Positions 22,801-35,471 of a DNA stretch of 64,000 nucleotides are shown here, piece by piece. The translations under genes and the position numbers were made by a program. This DNA comes from Isoetes taiwanensis (lineage: Eukaryota > Streptophyta > Lycopodiopsida > Isoetales > Isoetaceae). Below the pieces are notes generated by a model. That model was given only the letters and a program-made list of their open reading frames with translations, had not been told where the DNA came from and searched no databases. The stretch lies in assembly GCA_021234155.1 (NCBI GenBank), contig JAJEKV010000011.1, positions 10,971,045 through 11,035,044 of the forward strand. Reading direction: 5' to 3'. Numbering within the stretch: the stretch's first letter is position 1; every line of letters starts with the position of its first letter.

Positions 22801-24200
22801 ATGGCTGCCCCAAGATTTTCTACACTTCAAACTCTTTGCTCCCAAAGGATCCGGCCCTTTTTGCATCGTATCCTTCTTGGCGCCCACTTTCGTGAAGCCC
22901 TTGTTGGCCCCGATAAAGTCATTTGAGCGACACCAGCTTCGAATTCTCTCAAATGGAACTTCGGCTCCAAATCACACCCGATTCGCGGCGGTTCATCGCC
23001 AATATTGTTAATGACCCGCGAAAGGTTACACCAGCGTGGTCGATGGCACCACTATTTCATTGACTCAACACTTGATTTACGAGGTATTTCATATTCCCTT
23101 GCACACTCCTTGTGTATCATGAGTGCGCTATCTGGGGATATTGATGTCGCGAGTTTGGTGCACACCTTATCATGCCAATGTCCATCGTCGACCAATATCG
23201 ACAAGCCTCCGCGAGACCTTTGTTAAATTTACGTGGCGGAAATTCCTTGGGTATTCTATCAAGAACACCCATATCAATAAACCTTTCTATAACACGGTCC
23301 TCAGCGCTACACACTCCAAACACCACATAGATTGGCCCCAAATGATGTTCTCGTCTTCTCAAGAAATGGACCGCCCCGGTACCACTTCCATTTCTGAAGT
23401 TTACGTGGGAGGGCACTTTCAAGCCCTCATCCCGTCATTACTTCCCTCCCACACCACCAAATTCTCATAATTCCACTCGGCGCTCCCTTCAATCAATCAC
23501 CAAGTTGGCACATCCGCCCATCTTCCCTGGTCATGACCACAGTCACCTCATGTCTTTGTCTCTTCCTCGCTACACCATCCACTTCACACCATTTTTCCCA
23601 AACCTCCCAAACCGGGCAACTTGGCGGTTCCACCACCACCAACACCCTGGATGGGTTGTTGTTGTATCGATGTCGGCGGGATGCTCAAAGGCTGTGCTCT
23701 TAAGTTACAAGAATCCTAAGAAGCTCTTATGGTAGAGGGGTTCATGAACTTAGAACGTCGTTTTGAACGGCTGAAACGGTGGCTTTGTGGCGGAACTCTC
23801 TTCCACGAGCTCTATGTCACCGGATCTCAAAATACCTAAACTCAAGTCAATAACTTCGCGAGATCAGCGGGCTTCAGCTCGGTCAATTCAGACTCTATTG
23901 GAGCACAACAAGTCCAAAGCCTCTCACGGTACCAGGGCGAAGATATTGCTAAACTCAATGCCTTGTACTGGGCGTGTGGTGAAAATTCAGCCTCAAGTTC
24001 AAAATCTTTTACGGCAGGGGCGCTCAAGTGTTCGCCCTTAATGACTCAACTTTCTACAGGAGCCTCGGCTCACCTCTCTTCAAGATCAGCTTACGGTCTT
24101 GACTTGAGAAAATACTGTTAGCCGGAGATTGCGGGTGCCGTCTCCAATACAGGAAATCTTCCTCGGTCAATCGCTACCGAGCGGGTCATTGACGGAGTCG
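22801..24200 (+). pseudogene. Third frame of Ty3 element, truncated and broken (copy A)
   Basis: It starts ATGGCTGCC (good plant start context) as in copy B, with MA(A)PRF...-like sequence. The N-terminal region and the first part of the coiled coil (DQRASARSIQTLLEHNKSKA at about 23,860-23,920 and neighbouring frames) are present but interrupted. The C-terminal third is missing, because similarity to copy B ends near 24,200. Function unknown. Confidence 0.55.
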
Positions 24201-27071
24201 TCAACATAGTAAATCCAAGATGATGACCGGACACCACCATGGCAAAAAGAGCGCCATGAGTCAAGAGGCTGCAAAGGAGGAGTCAAAGACAATAGAAGAG
24301 CAAAAGATGTTTCAAGGGATAAAATGAACTAACAGGAAAAATGACAAGACGCTAAGATGAAAAAAAGAGAGGAATAGGAGATTATAATAAAATGGATAGA
24401 ATAAGGGATCCATGATAGAGGAACTCGAAAGCAAATTGGAACAAAGGGAGCTTAAGGTCACAAATGCAAAATGTTAAAAAGCATTCACTAGATACTAAGA
24501 ATCTATGATAAAAGAGAGAGTATAGGCCTCATAAGGGCATCCATGAGAACAACTAAGAACACATGAGAAAGAAGCATGCACTTACCTACTCTACGATATG
24601 CCTAAAACAAAGCTCAAGAATTTTAGAGCAAAAAAAGGAAACAAAAGCTAAAATGAAATGGATGGATAAATAGGATTAAGACAAGAGGACCAAAGCACAA
24701 ACAAATCGAAGATATCGAGGAATGAAAAACAAACGAAGGGGACATCATATTACATGGAGTAAGAACAATAGAGCAATTGGTACCACCGATGCAAGAAAGG
24801 TTGAATAGGACGCAGACATTTATGCAAAAGGGAAGGAAGAAGGAGGGAAAGTCACGAGGCAAAAGAAATAGAGCAAGCATAAGGAGTACCAAATGAAACT
24901 ACGTGCAGGAGAGAATGGAGAGAAACGAGCACTTCTAACTAAATCAATCTAACCATGTAGTGCTGTAAATAAATTAAAACGATCGAACCCCATAACCTAA
25001 AGAACACCATCAACAAATTCCAAGAAGAAAACAATATGAAATGGACAAACAAATGAGCATTCCTCAATTAAGAAACCTATGGTGCCAAGGACGCTACCAT
25101 AGACTCGCAAAGATAGAAATATATGGAAGGGCCAAGCAAAGAATTTAGACATTGATCGGGTTACTTTATGCCTAAATGGATGCTCCCATTTAATGGATGC
25201 ATGTACATATGTACTTTTTACAAACTAACTATTTTACCCCATAAAATATAAAATAGGATATGCACTTTAAAAAAAAAGAGCCATGTAATTACTCGATAAA
25301 TGCCAAGGCGTGAAAGTGTAAGATGCATGTACACTTGAACTATAGAGCTAACAATAGAATATGTAATCTAAAAATAAACTGTGATAGATAATGACATAAA
25401 ACATGGCAAAGATGAGACTATAGTGCATGTATGGGACTACAATTTCGAAAATGCATTATCCCATACCAAGCCAACTTAAGTAGAATACATCTTAAAAAAA
25501 ACACTATATTAACAAAAACCATTGTATTATAAGACAAAAAAAAAAAAAAAAAAAAAAAAAAACAAAAAACCTGATCCAAAGATAAATCCAATCTATCTTA
25601 GAATTCGGTAGATGCTTATAGTACATGTATAGATGCACTACTCGAGAATAGAGAATACTCAAGGAACAAGGAAATCGTGAAAGGACCCAAAGGATGTATC
25701 CATGGAATACAAATTTCAAGGAAAAGAAATATACAAAACAAATATGAGCTCAATTTAGGCCATTGATGATAGCAAAAGTTCGAACCTATACAAGTGGTCG
25801 AGGCACACTATATACTAGCTGCTCGGACCGAGACTAAGATATCAAACAACAAGTCTTAAATCTTAAAATATAAAGTTTACAAAGAAATGAAGAAGCTTTT
25901 GAGCCGACATTATAAGCACCAAACACTATGTAAACCATACTTGCCTAATCCAAGATGCATAACCATATCTCGCTTCTTCAATAAACATCGAAGCTTATTG
26001 ATGCCTCGGGCCTTAAGCAACCTCTCGTTGAAGGAAAAGCCAAGGCCGAAACAATGATATCCAAAGTGGAAAATAACCAAGAAAACCATTAAGAAAAGCA
26101 TGCAACACGGAAAATTGGTGGAATATCTAAGATCCAAAACCCTTAGAACCAACAACCTTTATAGGAATTTCTCGATGAAGCTGCCTCAAAGTGAAACACA
26201 AGCAAACCAAAATGCTCTTCACAAATCAAAACCTAACCTTTATGAATCTAATAACCCAACAAAATTCATGAAACCATGTCCAAACAAACCAACCTATGCA
26301 AATAAACTAAAAAACAAGAAAACATGGTATAAGAACAAGGACCGATTGTACATAAAAAATAAAAAAGCATCTGTTTTATGTTGTGTACTTCTAGGACCCA
26401 TGAAGCATGTCAAATGCATCCTAGACTCAAAACGCTCTCAAACCCAACAAAGTTTTTATAAAACCAAAACCAAACAACACAATCTAAAGGACACCCTAAA
26501 GCATCTCTTTTAATCTAGGAACATAAGACCCAAGATCTTATAATCCAACCTTATCTAACTTAAAGGACAAACCGAAAAAGACCCTCCTTTCCAACAAAAC
26601 AAGATAACATGTTTGAAATACTAAATTAAGGGACACGATCCCAAATCCTATGAAGATCCAAAGAAAACATGGGATTGATTCGAGCAAGGCCCCCAGCCAA
26701 CAAGCCAACCCTACAAGCATAAAACAAGAAGGGCAAAACCAAAAGCAATATGATATAAAAGACCCATCTCTTTAGCTACCAACTACAAACCTAACAAACA
26801 AACCTAAGAAACATATCTTAACATGACCCACGCAGCGCCTACATCCAAGGAATTGATGGTGTAAGATCCAAGACTGACCCTAGATCCCAAGCTCATGCAC
26901 ATTAATGACAACTCCATCAAAGGAGGACCATCAAACAAGAACATTGTCATTGAAATGAATTTAATAAAAGGCAAAAACATATTCCAACCTAATCTATGCA
27001 CAATCTCCAAAAACAATGGATTTTAATAAAAAAGGGGCACATATTCCAACCCCGACCTATGCACAATCTCC
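24201..27071. other. A-rich spacer, no recognisable gene
   Basis: This sequence is present once in the window. The + strand is strongly A-rich over T, with long A runs (28 A at about 25,535-25,562). The only long frame is 26,100-26,513 on the + strand (137 codons, Lys/Asn/Thr-rich), which has the composition expected from A-rich DNA and no motif I recognise. A unit of about 65 bp (...acatattccaacc...ctatgcacaatctcc) is doubled at about 26,950-27,081. No transposon ends are seen up to the LINE fragment. Confidence 0.5.
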
Positions 27072-27345
27072 AAAAACAATGCAAATTCCTCGATCATGTG
27101 TACAAGCTATTTCAAAGCTTTTTGGTGTTCCCGGATTAGTAGATGGAAGTTTTCCATTTGGCTGACTCTTGGGTGTGGTAGATGGTGATGGCCAGCCGTA
27201 CAAAGAGAGTTGCAAGCTTTGTTGTGGGAGGTCGAGGTATCACCGCCTCTTTGGGGCGCTCCTTCCTCCTCACTTGCTTTGTAACATTATCATTCTTTTT
27301 AATATATTGCTGTCACAGCTTCTTCAAAAAAAAAAAAAAACAATG
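27072..27345 (+). mobile_element. Short LINE 3' end with poly(A) tail and target duplication
   Basis: About 254 bp (27,082-27,335) flanked by AAAAACAATG at 27,072-27,081 and 27,336-27,345. It ends in ...TTTTTAATATATTGCTGTCACAGCTTCTTC followed by an A run, the layout of a plant L1-type 3' UTR. The text from 27,120 to 27,260 may include the last coding part, but I cannot assign a domain. Severe 5' truncation is usual for LINE insertions. Confidence 0.6.
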
Positions 27346-30300
27346 GATTGATGGGCAAAAACCCGACCCACTCACCCAAGATAGAAAAGTTGAGGTGCTC
27401 AAATATTTACAACATAAAAAATGGGTACTAGAGTTGTGGAAAGTATGGGTAAACACAACTATACCGATGGATGGACAAAACTAAGAAGGCACAAAACAAC
27501 CCTAGACCAACAAAGCATCTAAAGACCTAAGAAAGACATCTCTAACAACCAAGTCCGCTCAAAGCAAGACGCATAAGCAGAAAAGTGCACCCCACAAAAC
27601 AACTTGACAAGATAAACAAGGCCCAAACATAATAATTTATGCAACAATTTTGCACTACAAGTGCAACAAAACCTTCAAGGCATCTAGGAGAAGGTGCATC
27701 CACAACAAAAGTTTCCAAGGCATCCAAGGTCCAAAAGATTAACAAACTTCCTCTCGATTCCAAGGTCCAAAACATTATCAAGAATTCACAACTTTTCATC
27801 CATGAGTTGATTCCCACAAGACCCAAAGTCGTGATCTCCACAATAAGAGACCAACGGCACAACTAATGCATCCATGCAATAAGACATTAGTTTTACAAGC
27901 CAAATGTTTATCTTATCGTGGTTTATTCCTCAGAGAAACCTAGCAAAAAAGTGTAAACTTGTACACAAATGCAGCCTTTTCCATGGATTCGATTCGCCTG
28001 AGGACGACGCCCACTTGCCCGGCAGCTTGAAAACTGTGAAAGTCGCCCATATCCATCCATTTTCAAAATGGCATGACAAGAAACTCCGTCTCCAACACCG
28101 CCAGGGGGTCCCAAACCCTCGCATGAGCAAAGAAAAGGCATCCACTTCAAGAGGAGCTCAAACATAAAACCAGGTTCCAACTCAAAACCGCCCCTATTTC
28201 AAAGTTGCGTGTAAATGCAAGCAAACAAAGATGGGTCTCGATTCATATGGCAAAAGCAGGAGATCATGCCAGACCAACTGGATACACTAATGTTGGACCC
28301 CAACTCCAACGCTAAATTCTAACCTAAGCAACTACCAAACGAGGGAAGGATTTAGAATTTTAAAACATTGCTCAACAAAGGTTATGAATCCGTAGAAGTG
28401 AGGATTGCGATCGCTTGAATGCCATAAAAGCTTGTGAAATCATGTAGAATTAAGAGGGAGATGATATAATACTAAGCGTAAAACTAAAGAAACCGTGATA
28501 GAGAAGATGGAGAAATCTAATGATGAAAATGGTCGACATAGAAAACTCCATACAACAACAAGATTCAGCCCGAGGAAACGCCGATGAGGAATGCAGGAAG
28601 ACACAAGGCTTTTATGGGAGAAAAGGGCCAAAGAAAGCCTATGCTATAGCACACTGCATCAAAGGAAGCATGGGTCCAAAAGGAGAGTCCGGCGCAAAAC
28701 TAACGCCCTTTTTCCTATCATGATAAAGAAGAGAACCATAGTATCTATTTTTATCAGATATTCAACTCAAACAACCGAAGATCTATAATGCATGTGACAA
28801 TGTATATAACTTTTATACAAAGTACAACACGGTTTTTTTGGGAAGGAACTCGTGTGTTCTTTTCCTCGATTTTGGCATCCGTTATCCTCCTTGGTTGGGT
28901 GAAGAATGAGAGGTAGCCTCTATAGTCATGCATGGATCATCTCTTATATATGCGCTTGTTAAGAGGATCATCCATGTTCCTTTTCGTGGTCCGTGAGAAG
29001 GTTAGAATATGTAGCATAATAACAGGGTTTTTTTTATGTTTTTGTATGACTTTTACTAAGGTTTTTCTATGATTTCTCAGTTGTATTCATGAGGTGTACT
29101 AAATAGTATTTCTAGAGTGCCCATTCTGGGACCTCTTGATTTTTGTGCCACTTTCCAGTGGTCAGCCATGAATGTTCAATATTATTCCAAATTGAACATG
29201 CAAGGCTCCGAGTAATATTTTTAGGGTTCTAAGCATCCAGGCTCTCTTTTTAGGGTCTATGGCGGTCCGCCCGGATCTGTGCGTGAGGTTCCAGAAAAGA
29301 AACCAAGGAGATGCCAAGGAGGTGTGAAACCAAGGATAATAACTTCATCGACACCTTTGGGATCCATTTGGTTACACAAATTTTGACAACTCGATCCGCC
29401 GTAATAACCGCTGAATGCCTTAATGGTGCAAATACTTGGCGCCAGATCGTTAGAAACCTCCGCATCTCATGTCTTCAACGCCGACATGCCGTGAGGAAAA
29501 AGAGGACATGAAAGTGGAGATTGAGGATGGAAAGACTTTGCAGATTAGTGGAGAGCTTTGAACAAGCAAAACAACAAGATGGATAAGTGGCACCGGCCGA
29601 ACAGCATTTGGCGCGCTTAAGAATGTAACTTTGTAACTGCTGAGTCTCTAATTTATAAGTAAGGGGAGTGTATTCTTAAGGAGCAGGACAGTAAATTGGC
29701 CGCCTTTTCTTTTGTTCCATTTTCCAATATGCATTAACAAGAAGGACATCCGAGAGTTTGCACGCAGCAAACCAGCCGGGTTTTGTTGCAAGCTAAGGGT
29801 TTTGTGCATCCGTGTTTTTGTGTGTTTAGGAGACCGGGGTTTGGGCTATTGTGGACAATGATGGATGTCTTTAACTTGCAAATCTAGTATATACTTAACT
29901 CTTGCAAGCAGCTTTTAGGATGTATAAAGCAAACATTGTGCACATTTTCATTTTAGGACAAGACAACAAAGAAGATGTATACAGTAGCAGGCAAAGACAT
30001 GTGGAAAGATAATAAGAAATATTTTCTTTTTGTTCGAATCAGTTGCTCAGCTTGTTTTATATTGGCTCCATTGTTGGCACAATTTTCCTTGTCCTCTTCA
30101 TGATCTCAGATCATTCAACTCGATTTGATCTGCATTGTGAAGATATTTGGCTACTTATTGCACAAAACATTCTATTTATCCATGACCGAGGGTCCAAGAG
30201 CATTTTTCCTTCACAAGGATTCTATTTATCCATGCTCAGAGCATTTTTCCCCTCAAGGCCATGTCTTTGCTTCAATGCTACAACAAAACGAATTCTCATT

Positions 30301-30540
30301 GTGGAAAAGGCTTTCACTATTGGAAGATGCATATTTCTTTTTCTTTTTAAAAGTTCTTAATGCTTGATCCCAAAGATAGCATACCTTTGCCCATCCTTAT
30401 TGTAGGTCCGCTATTTTGATAATAATATATTTCTAATTTGATGGTAATGTATGGCGCCATCAACAGATCAAGTCATCAATGCATCATGTCGCCTGATTTC
30501 ACTTTGCCATTCTTATATGCCAACTACATTGTACCGATTG
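27346..30540. other. Spacer before copy B, no recognisable gene
   Basis: A-rich to about 28,800, then more balanced. No coding region is recognised; the frames at 27,542-27,866 occur on both strands without motifs. A partial local duplication of about 58 bp, with 'ttctatttatccatg' and 'gagcatttttcc', is at about 30,165-30,260. The right-hand part may be the left end of the large repeat unit, which cannot be tested because the matching part of copy A would lie left of the window. Confidence 0.5.
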
Positions 30541-31272
30541 AGTCCGTTTTGTCATTTCAAGATCAAATGGCAACAATTTATGCCATTGACTCGCATAAAC
30601 ATTTTTATCGCATATATGGCCTTAAATTTTTCTTTGAATGACAAGTGGTAACGAGGATATGATGGGTTAATTCCCAGAAACATGCTCTTATTGTCTTTTC
30701 TCAGAATGCTCTTTGTTATCTCCCCGATGCAATGCTTTATGAACATCTAGACTTAAGAATGACTACTAGTGTCTTCATGATATATTCTTGTTTTCTCACC
30801 ATTCAAAAATACCTTTTGTTGATGTCTAGTATAAAGGCTAGTGCCATTTATTAAATGGTTTTCAACTTAAGTATGATTAGAAGATGTTTAATTGTGCTAA
30901 GGCAGCTTAGTTGTTTATGAGCTAAGACCGCCATGCATAAAAAAAAAAAAGAGGTAAAATTCCCATCTTATACTATTGTGTAATGCTAATATCTAGCATG
31001 TATACTTGGATCATGTTCTCTATATATGCATTTTCAGATTTGTACCATTTCTCATGTGGAAAAAGCTTATCCGAAGCTTTGATATTGCCAAATTCTAGCA
31101 CAACTTGTTTATGTATTCACCATGCTTAAGCATAGCAAGCTCCACATGCACCAAACAAAACCATAATAGCACCGATTTTGCTCCTAAAAAGAAAAAATAC
31201 CATCAACATTGTTGTTGCAAGATTTCGGCTGTGTTCAACCTCGAGAACGTTCTTGTCCTAATGATTACGCAA

Positions 31273-31980
31273 AACATAATTCATAGTTGTTTGCATTTTT
31301 TGTTTGTCTTGATGTTATTGTGTTCTTAGTAATTAATATTTAGGCCCATTGGTACCTATGTTTTTAGTTAGGTCCTAAGGGCCCAAAATTTTTTTAATAT
31401 AAGAATCAACAAACAACTACCATTAACATTATTAACACAAACCATTATGCCTAACACATTTAAATTAAAATCCTCCTAAACCCCTTTGGTTTGATGCATA
31501 TTCACACGGGGGTTATGTAGGGCAAAGAGCCCCAAAAAATTTATAATACATGTACAAAATTAACACCATTAAGTATATTCTTCAAACCTTATAGTATTTT
31601 GCAAACCTTAATATAAAGTATACAAAAATTACATGCATACCCCACAAACGAGGATCGCTATGTAACGGGTCCAGATCTTGGAATAAAGGGCTTAATATGC
31701 CCATCCCGAAAATTTCCCGTTGTTCTGAGTAACCCCCCGCGCAGGTGAATATGCATCCAAACCAAAGGGGGTTTTGTGGGGATTTTAATTTAAATGTGTT
31801 AGACGAATGGTTTGTGTTAATAATGTTAATGGTAGTTGTTTGTTGATTCTTATATTAAAATTTTGGCCCTTCTGCCCTAACTAAAGAAAAAACATAGGTA
31901 CCAATGGGCCTAAATATTAATTACTAAGGAGCACAATAACATCAAGACAAACAAAAAATGCAAACAACTATGAGTATGTT
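31273..31980. mobile_element. Fold-back element, copy B, loop inverted
   Basis: Arms 31,273-31,515 and 31,730-31,980 surround a 214-bp loop (31,516-31,729). The arms line up with those of copy A, but the loop is the reverse complement of the copy A loop. For example, 'tacatgtacaaaattaacac' after the left arm here is read as 'gtgttaattttgtacatgta' before the right arm in copy A. Confidence 0.85.
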
Positions 31981-34900
31981 GATGGTTCCCCTTCACCAAA
32001 TTGACTGGTCCACTGTTGTACTTAATCCTCTTTAATCCTACTAAAGTTGCGAGCGCTTGAAGCCCCACATGTGATGCTTATTCTTTTGACAAAATATTTT
32101 AGTGATGAAGTAATCATTCTTAGGGTTGAAGGTCGAGGCAAAAATACCTTGACATATCGCCTTAAGGCTTGCTCCTTTTCATTGATGTGCCTCAGATAGT
32201 GACCACAATATGTTTAGGGTCTTGATAAAAATAATTATTAAAGAGAGCATGTAAAATGTTATACACATCACAAACTTTGCAAAGTATCATATAAATAGCC
32301 CCAAGACTCCGACTCAAAACTGGCTATCCTAGGCAGCTACTTCCTTGGCTCTTTCTCTATTTGTGGATAAACCAATAACCCAAAGTAATCTGGTAAATAA
32401 CACATTCAATAACTTTGCATAAATTAGTAGTGATTTAGGGACGATCAATCCCTCACTGATTCACACATATATTGTCTATGATATAATACACATCAATAGC
32501 CTATCTCTGTGATACATGTGCTCATGGCCTTATTAATATCAAAAATCCACAAATGCAAAAGGCAACTAGGAGTTTCGCATGGACATCCGCTGCATGTTGG
32601 AAGATGCCTAGATGAGCTAGGGCGGCCCCGCTTGACCCGTAGACCGCTGGTGGGATTCGGATGCACGAAGTCTCATTGTGGAGCGCTTCGGCCATTTTGT
32701 CATTCACCGCAGCGGATTTGCTATAACAAATGCTTCGATGGCCTATGATCTCTGATGCACGAAATCTCATTGTGGAGCGCGATCTATTCGTGTTAGTATA
32801 CCTAGAATATAGATGTCGCCCGATTGTTTCCATGGTTGGTATGATTCGCCAGAGAACCGGGGATTCGTGACTATGGGAAAGGAAAGGAGGAGATTTGTAT
32901 AGCCTATAGAGCCACGATTTGCGGCCCAATGATATGGCAATAACTTTGGGAAAACCTTTAACAACAGGTGTGAATGTGATGATGGCACAAATCTATACAG
33001 TGATGATGGGAACTAAATGCATGTGAATATAATTCAGATGCCCAAAACTCGCAATATGGTTAATGCAATGAGGAAGGTCAACTTGAAAGATGCAGCAGAA
33101 AGACTTGAAATGAGTTGCTATTACATGATTCTACCAAGGCCATTCCTTCAGAAGATACGGAGGGAAACAACAAAAGCTAAAAAAAAAGATTCATTAAACC
33201 GAAAATGGCAAAGAAAGGGCACCGCTTCATAAGAAGAGCTCCTTGCAGGGAAGCGAACCATATAAGGTATCTTGCAGCTTTGCATTATGAAATTACTATA
33301 AGTAGATCTAACAATTAAGTGGTTGTTGATGAGAACATGTAGGCATGGACATTACATGTCAACATAGAACATTTTTTTTTGTAGTCATTCCAAGATGAAC
33401 ACAAAAGATGCAGCCTTCCATGTGTCCAAAGCATGTGAATGATGTAGCTTCATTATCCGTTGTCTAGGCTTTCATTCTGTACTCAAATAAATATATTATG
33501 AAACAGAAGCATGTGTACATTTTTATATCTTCATTTCTACAAAAGAAACATTTAGACACTTTTATAATAGGATTCATGATTGCTACCGATCCAGCCAAAG
33601 AACCTGGTCAACATTTTGAAAGTGTCTTGGTGGGCATATTATTATTCCTCCTTTCACATAGTATAATTGAACATTACTAAAGTTTCAACATAAACACTTG
33701 CTTAGTGAATGCAATTGCAAAATATTTGAGCTAAGTAAAAAAGATATTAAAACATGGGGCTTTTATGTCAAAGAGCAAAGGTATTCTATTCTACTTTGTA
33801 ATACAAAACCTACATGCAAAACCAAATTATGCGTAGATGTAAATGCACTCTCTTCTCATTGTTGACTTATCATTTACAGGTTCCAGCTAATCTCCAGCAA
33901 CATTGGGCACTATTACTATGCTAAAATATAAACTTGGATATTTGGAAACATGCATATAATTTTCATAAGATCAGGTGTCATTTAAGCATACTTTTTTTAA
34001 CAATTCCTTCTTTTGCTTTTAACTTTAATTTCTTTGTAAGGAAATGAAGTTTAAGAAGACTAAAATGAAATAATGCTTTATGAATATTGGTCTTATATTC
34101 TTCTTCGATGTAATAGGCTATTTTTCCACACTTTTATAAACTTCTAAGAAAGAAACAAAATAGGGGGGAATGACGTGGCAAAAAACAGCCACACCCACAC
34201 AAGCCTAGGATATTGGAGTTTCTAAACATTCTATGGCTCTGCAATTTCTCAAAAGTCTAATACGAATTCTCACTGGCTTACCCAAACAATATCACAGTTG
34301 GGTCGCTGTTATTTCCGGTGGTGGATTCTTGGGGTTTCCACGTCGCCCCCCTGCCGATTTCAAGGAATCCTATTTCCATTCTTCATTCTTCAACACTGAC
34401 TGCACAGGTAAGAAATCATAGCAAATTGTGATCATAGAAATCGGATCTTGCGCTCCCCAACTGTGATAGTAAGGGTGGTATACAATTGATCCTGATTCTT
34501 TGTTTTGTAGCTCTCGGCCACGCCGGTCGCTGCCAAACTGGGGAATCCAGTCCCAATTGTGCTACCCTTATACAATGCAACATATCCACTTTAAAATGGC
34601 ATTGATAGAAAAATGCCAAGCATATGGTGGTCGACACAATGCAACAATAATTTCTATGGCGGTAAATGTCGGATGTGGATTACGTTATAGCCAGCCTTAA
34701 ATGGCAAAAATCCGCTAAGTCCACGAAAACGCTGTGTAATTTTTTTTTTTTGGCGTGGCTATAACATGTCAAAGACAAAGACACGGATATACCATGGATA
34801 TGCCCGTGGATATAACATGTCAACATCTGATATATATACGGCGCTCCCAATAATAATTCCATGAACACGAAAAAAATAAACCAAGGTAACTTTCGAAGGT

Positions 34901-35387
34901 TTCAAAAGAAGCGGCCGCTTTTCTAAACTTATCATATTCATGCAAAATCTTATCTTACATGCAAAATCCTGTGGATCATGACATGATACGGCGCCGCCAC
35001 CCCTCTCACAAGCCTCCATATTTGGATAGGCTAAATCAGCCCTCCAGTAGGTATAAGCTGCACTCCAGATGAGAGCCCTTTTCTCCAGTAGATATTAGCA
35101 GGACTCAGGAGGGCCGATTTGTTGCCTGTAAGAAACCGATTCAGAGGATATGATACAACTCCGGGAAAACCAGAGGTTTTCTTCGCAGAAAAGGGAAAAA
35201 TAGAGCATGCCCAAGGAATTTCTTCGCAGCAAAAACAGGGGCTTCTATAGACAGACGCAAAAACGGGGGTTTATGTAGGCAGAAAAAGGGGAAAGGGTGA
35301 GGAAAAGGGTGCGGAAAAGGCCAAAACGCAAACAAGGAAAGAAGGCTTCCCAACAAACTAAGCGATGTTTTTTGCATCTGTAACCTG
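31981..35387. other. Non-coding stretch upstream of PANB (copy B)
   Basis: Same content as 1444-4845. The possible first exon seen at 3695 is at 34,233-34,421 here, with the same start and donor but altered codons after GGGFLG. The 98-codon frame of copy A is cut short at 33,017-33,232 by an added A run and other changes, which argues against it being a gene. Confidence 0.5.
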
Positions 35388-35395
35388 TATAAATA
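35388..35395 (+). promoter_or_regulatory. TATA box of PANB (copy B)
   Basis: TATAAATA 77 bp upstream of the start codon, identical in sequence and spacing to copy A. The promoter-proximal DNA differs only in A/G run lengths near 35,285-35,330. Confidence 0.6.
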
Positions 35396-35471
35396 GTTGT
35401 CTCTGGGATGTTGATGCTCGCTTCTAAATAGAATCTTCAAATTCCTATCTGTGGTAGATTAGCTTCAGAAA

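Larger units (their letters stand above)
1..24200 (+). repeat. Large direct repeat, copy A (left part probably outside window)
   Basis: This segment is repeated in the same order and orientation from about 30,541. The offset is 30,540-30,542 nt around PANB and grows to about 30,600 nt near the right end because of small indels. The first base of the window already matches position 30,541, so the true left end of copy A is probably off the window. Similarity fades near 24,200, inside the third reading frame of the Ty3 element, where copy B continues into the rest of that frame and copy A turns into A-rich spacer. The spacer just left of 30,541 may also belong to the repeat unit, which would make this a simple head-to-tail duplication with its junction near 24,200. 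Seen directly by side-by-side reading; whether it is biological or an assembly effect is inference. Confidence 0.93.

Noticed and set aside
26100-26513. 137-codon Lys/Asn-rich + strand frame
   Set aside because: Expected from A-rich DNA, where stops are rare in that frame; no domain or splice context.
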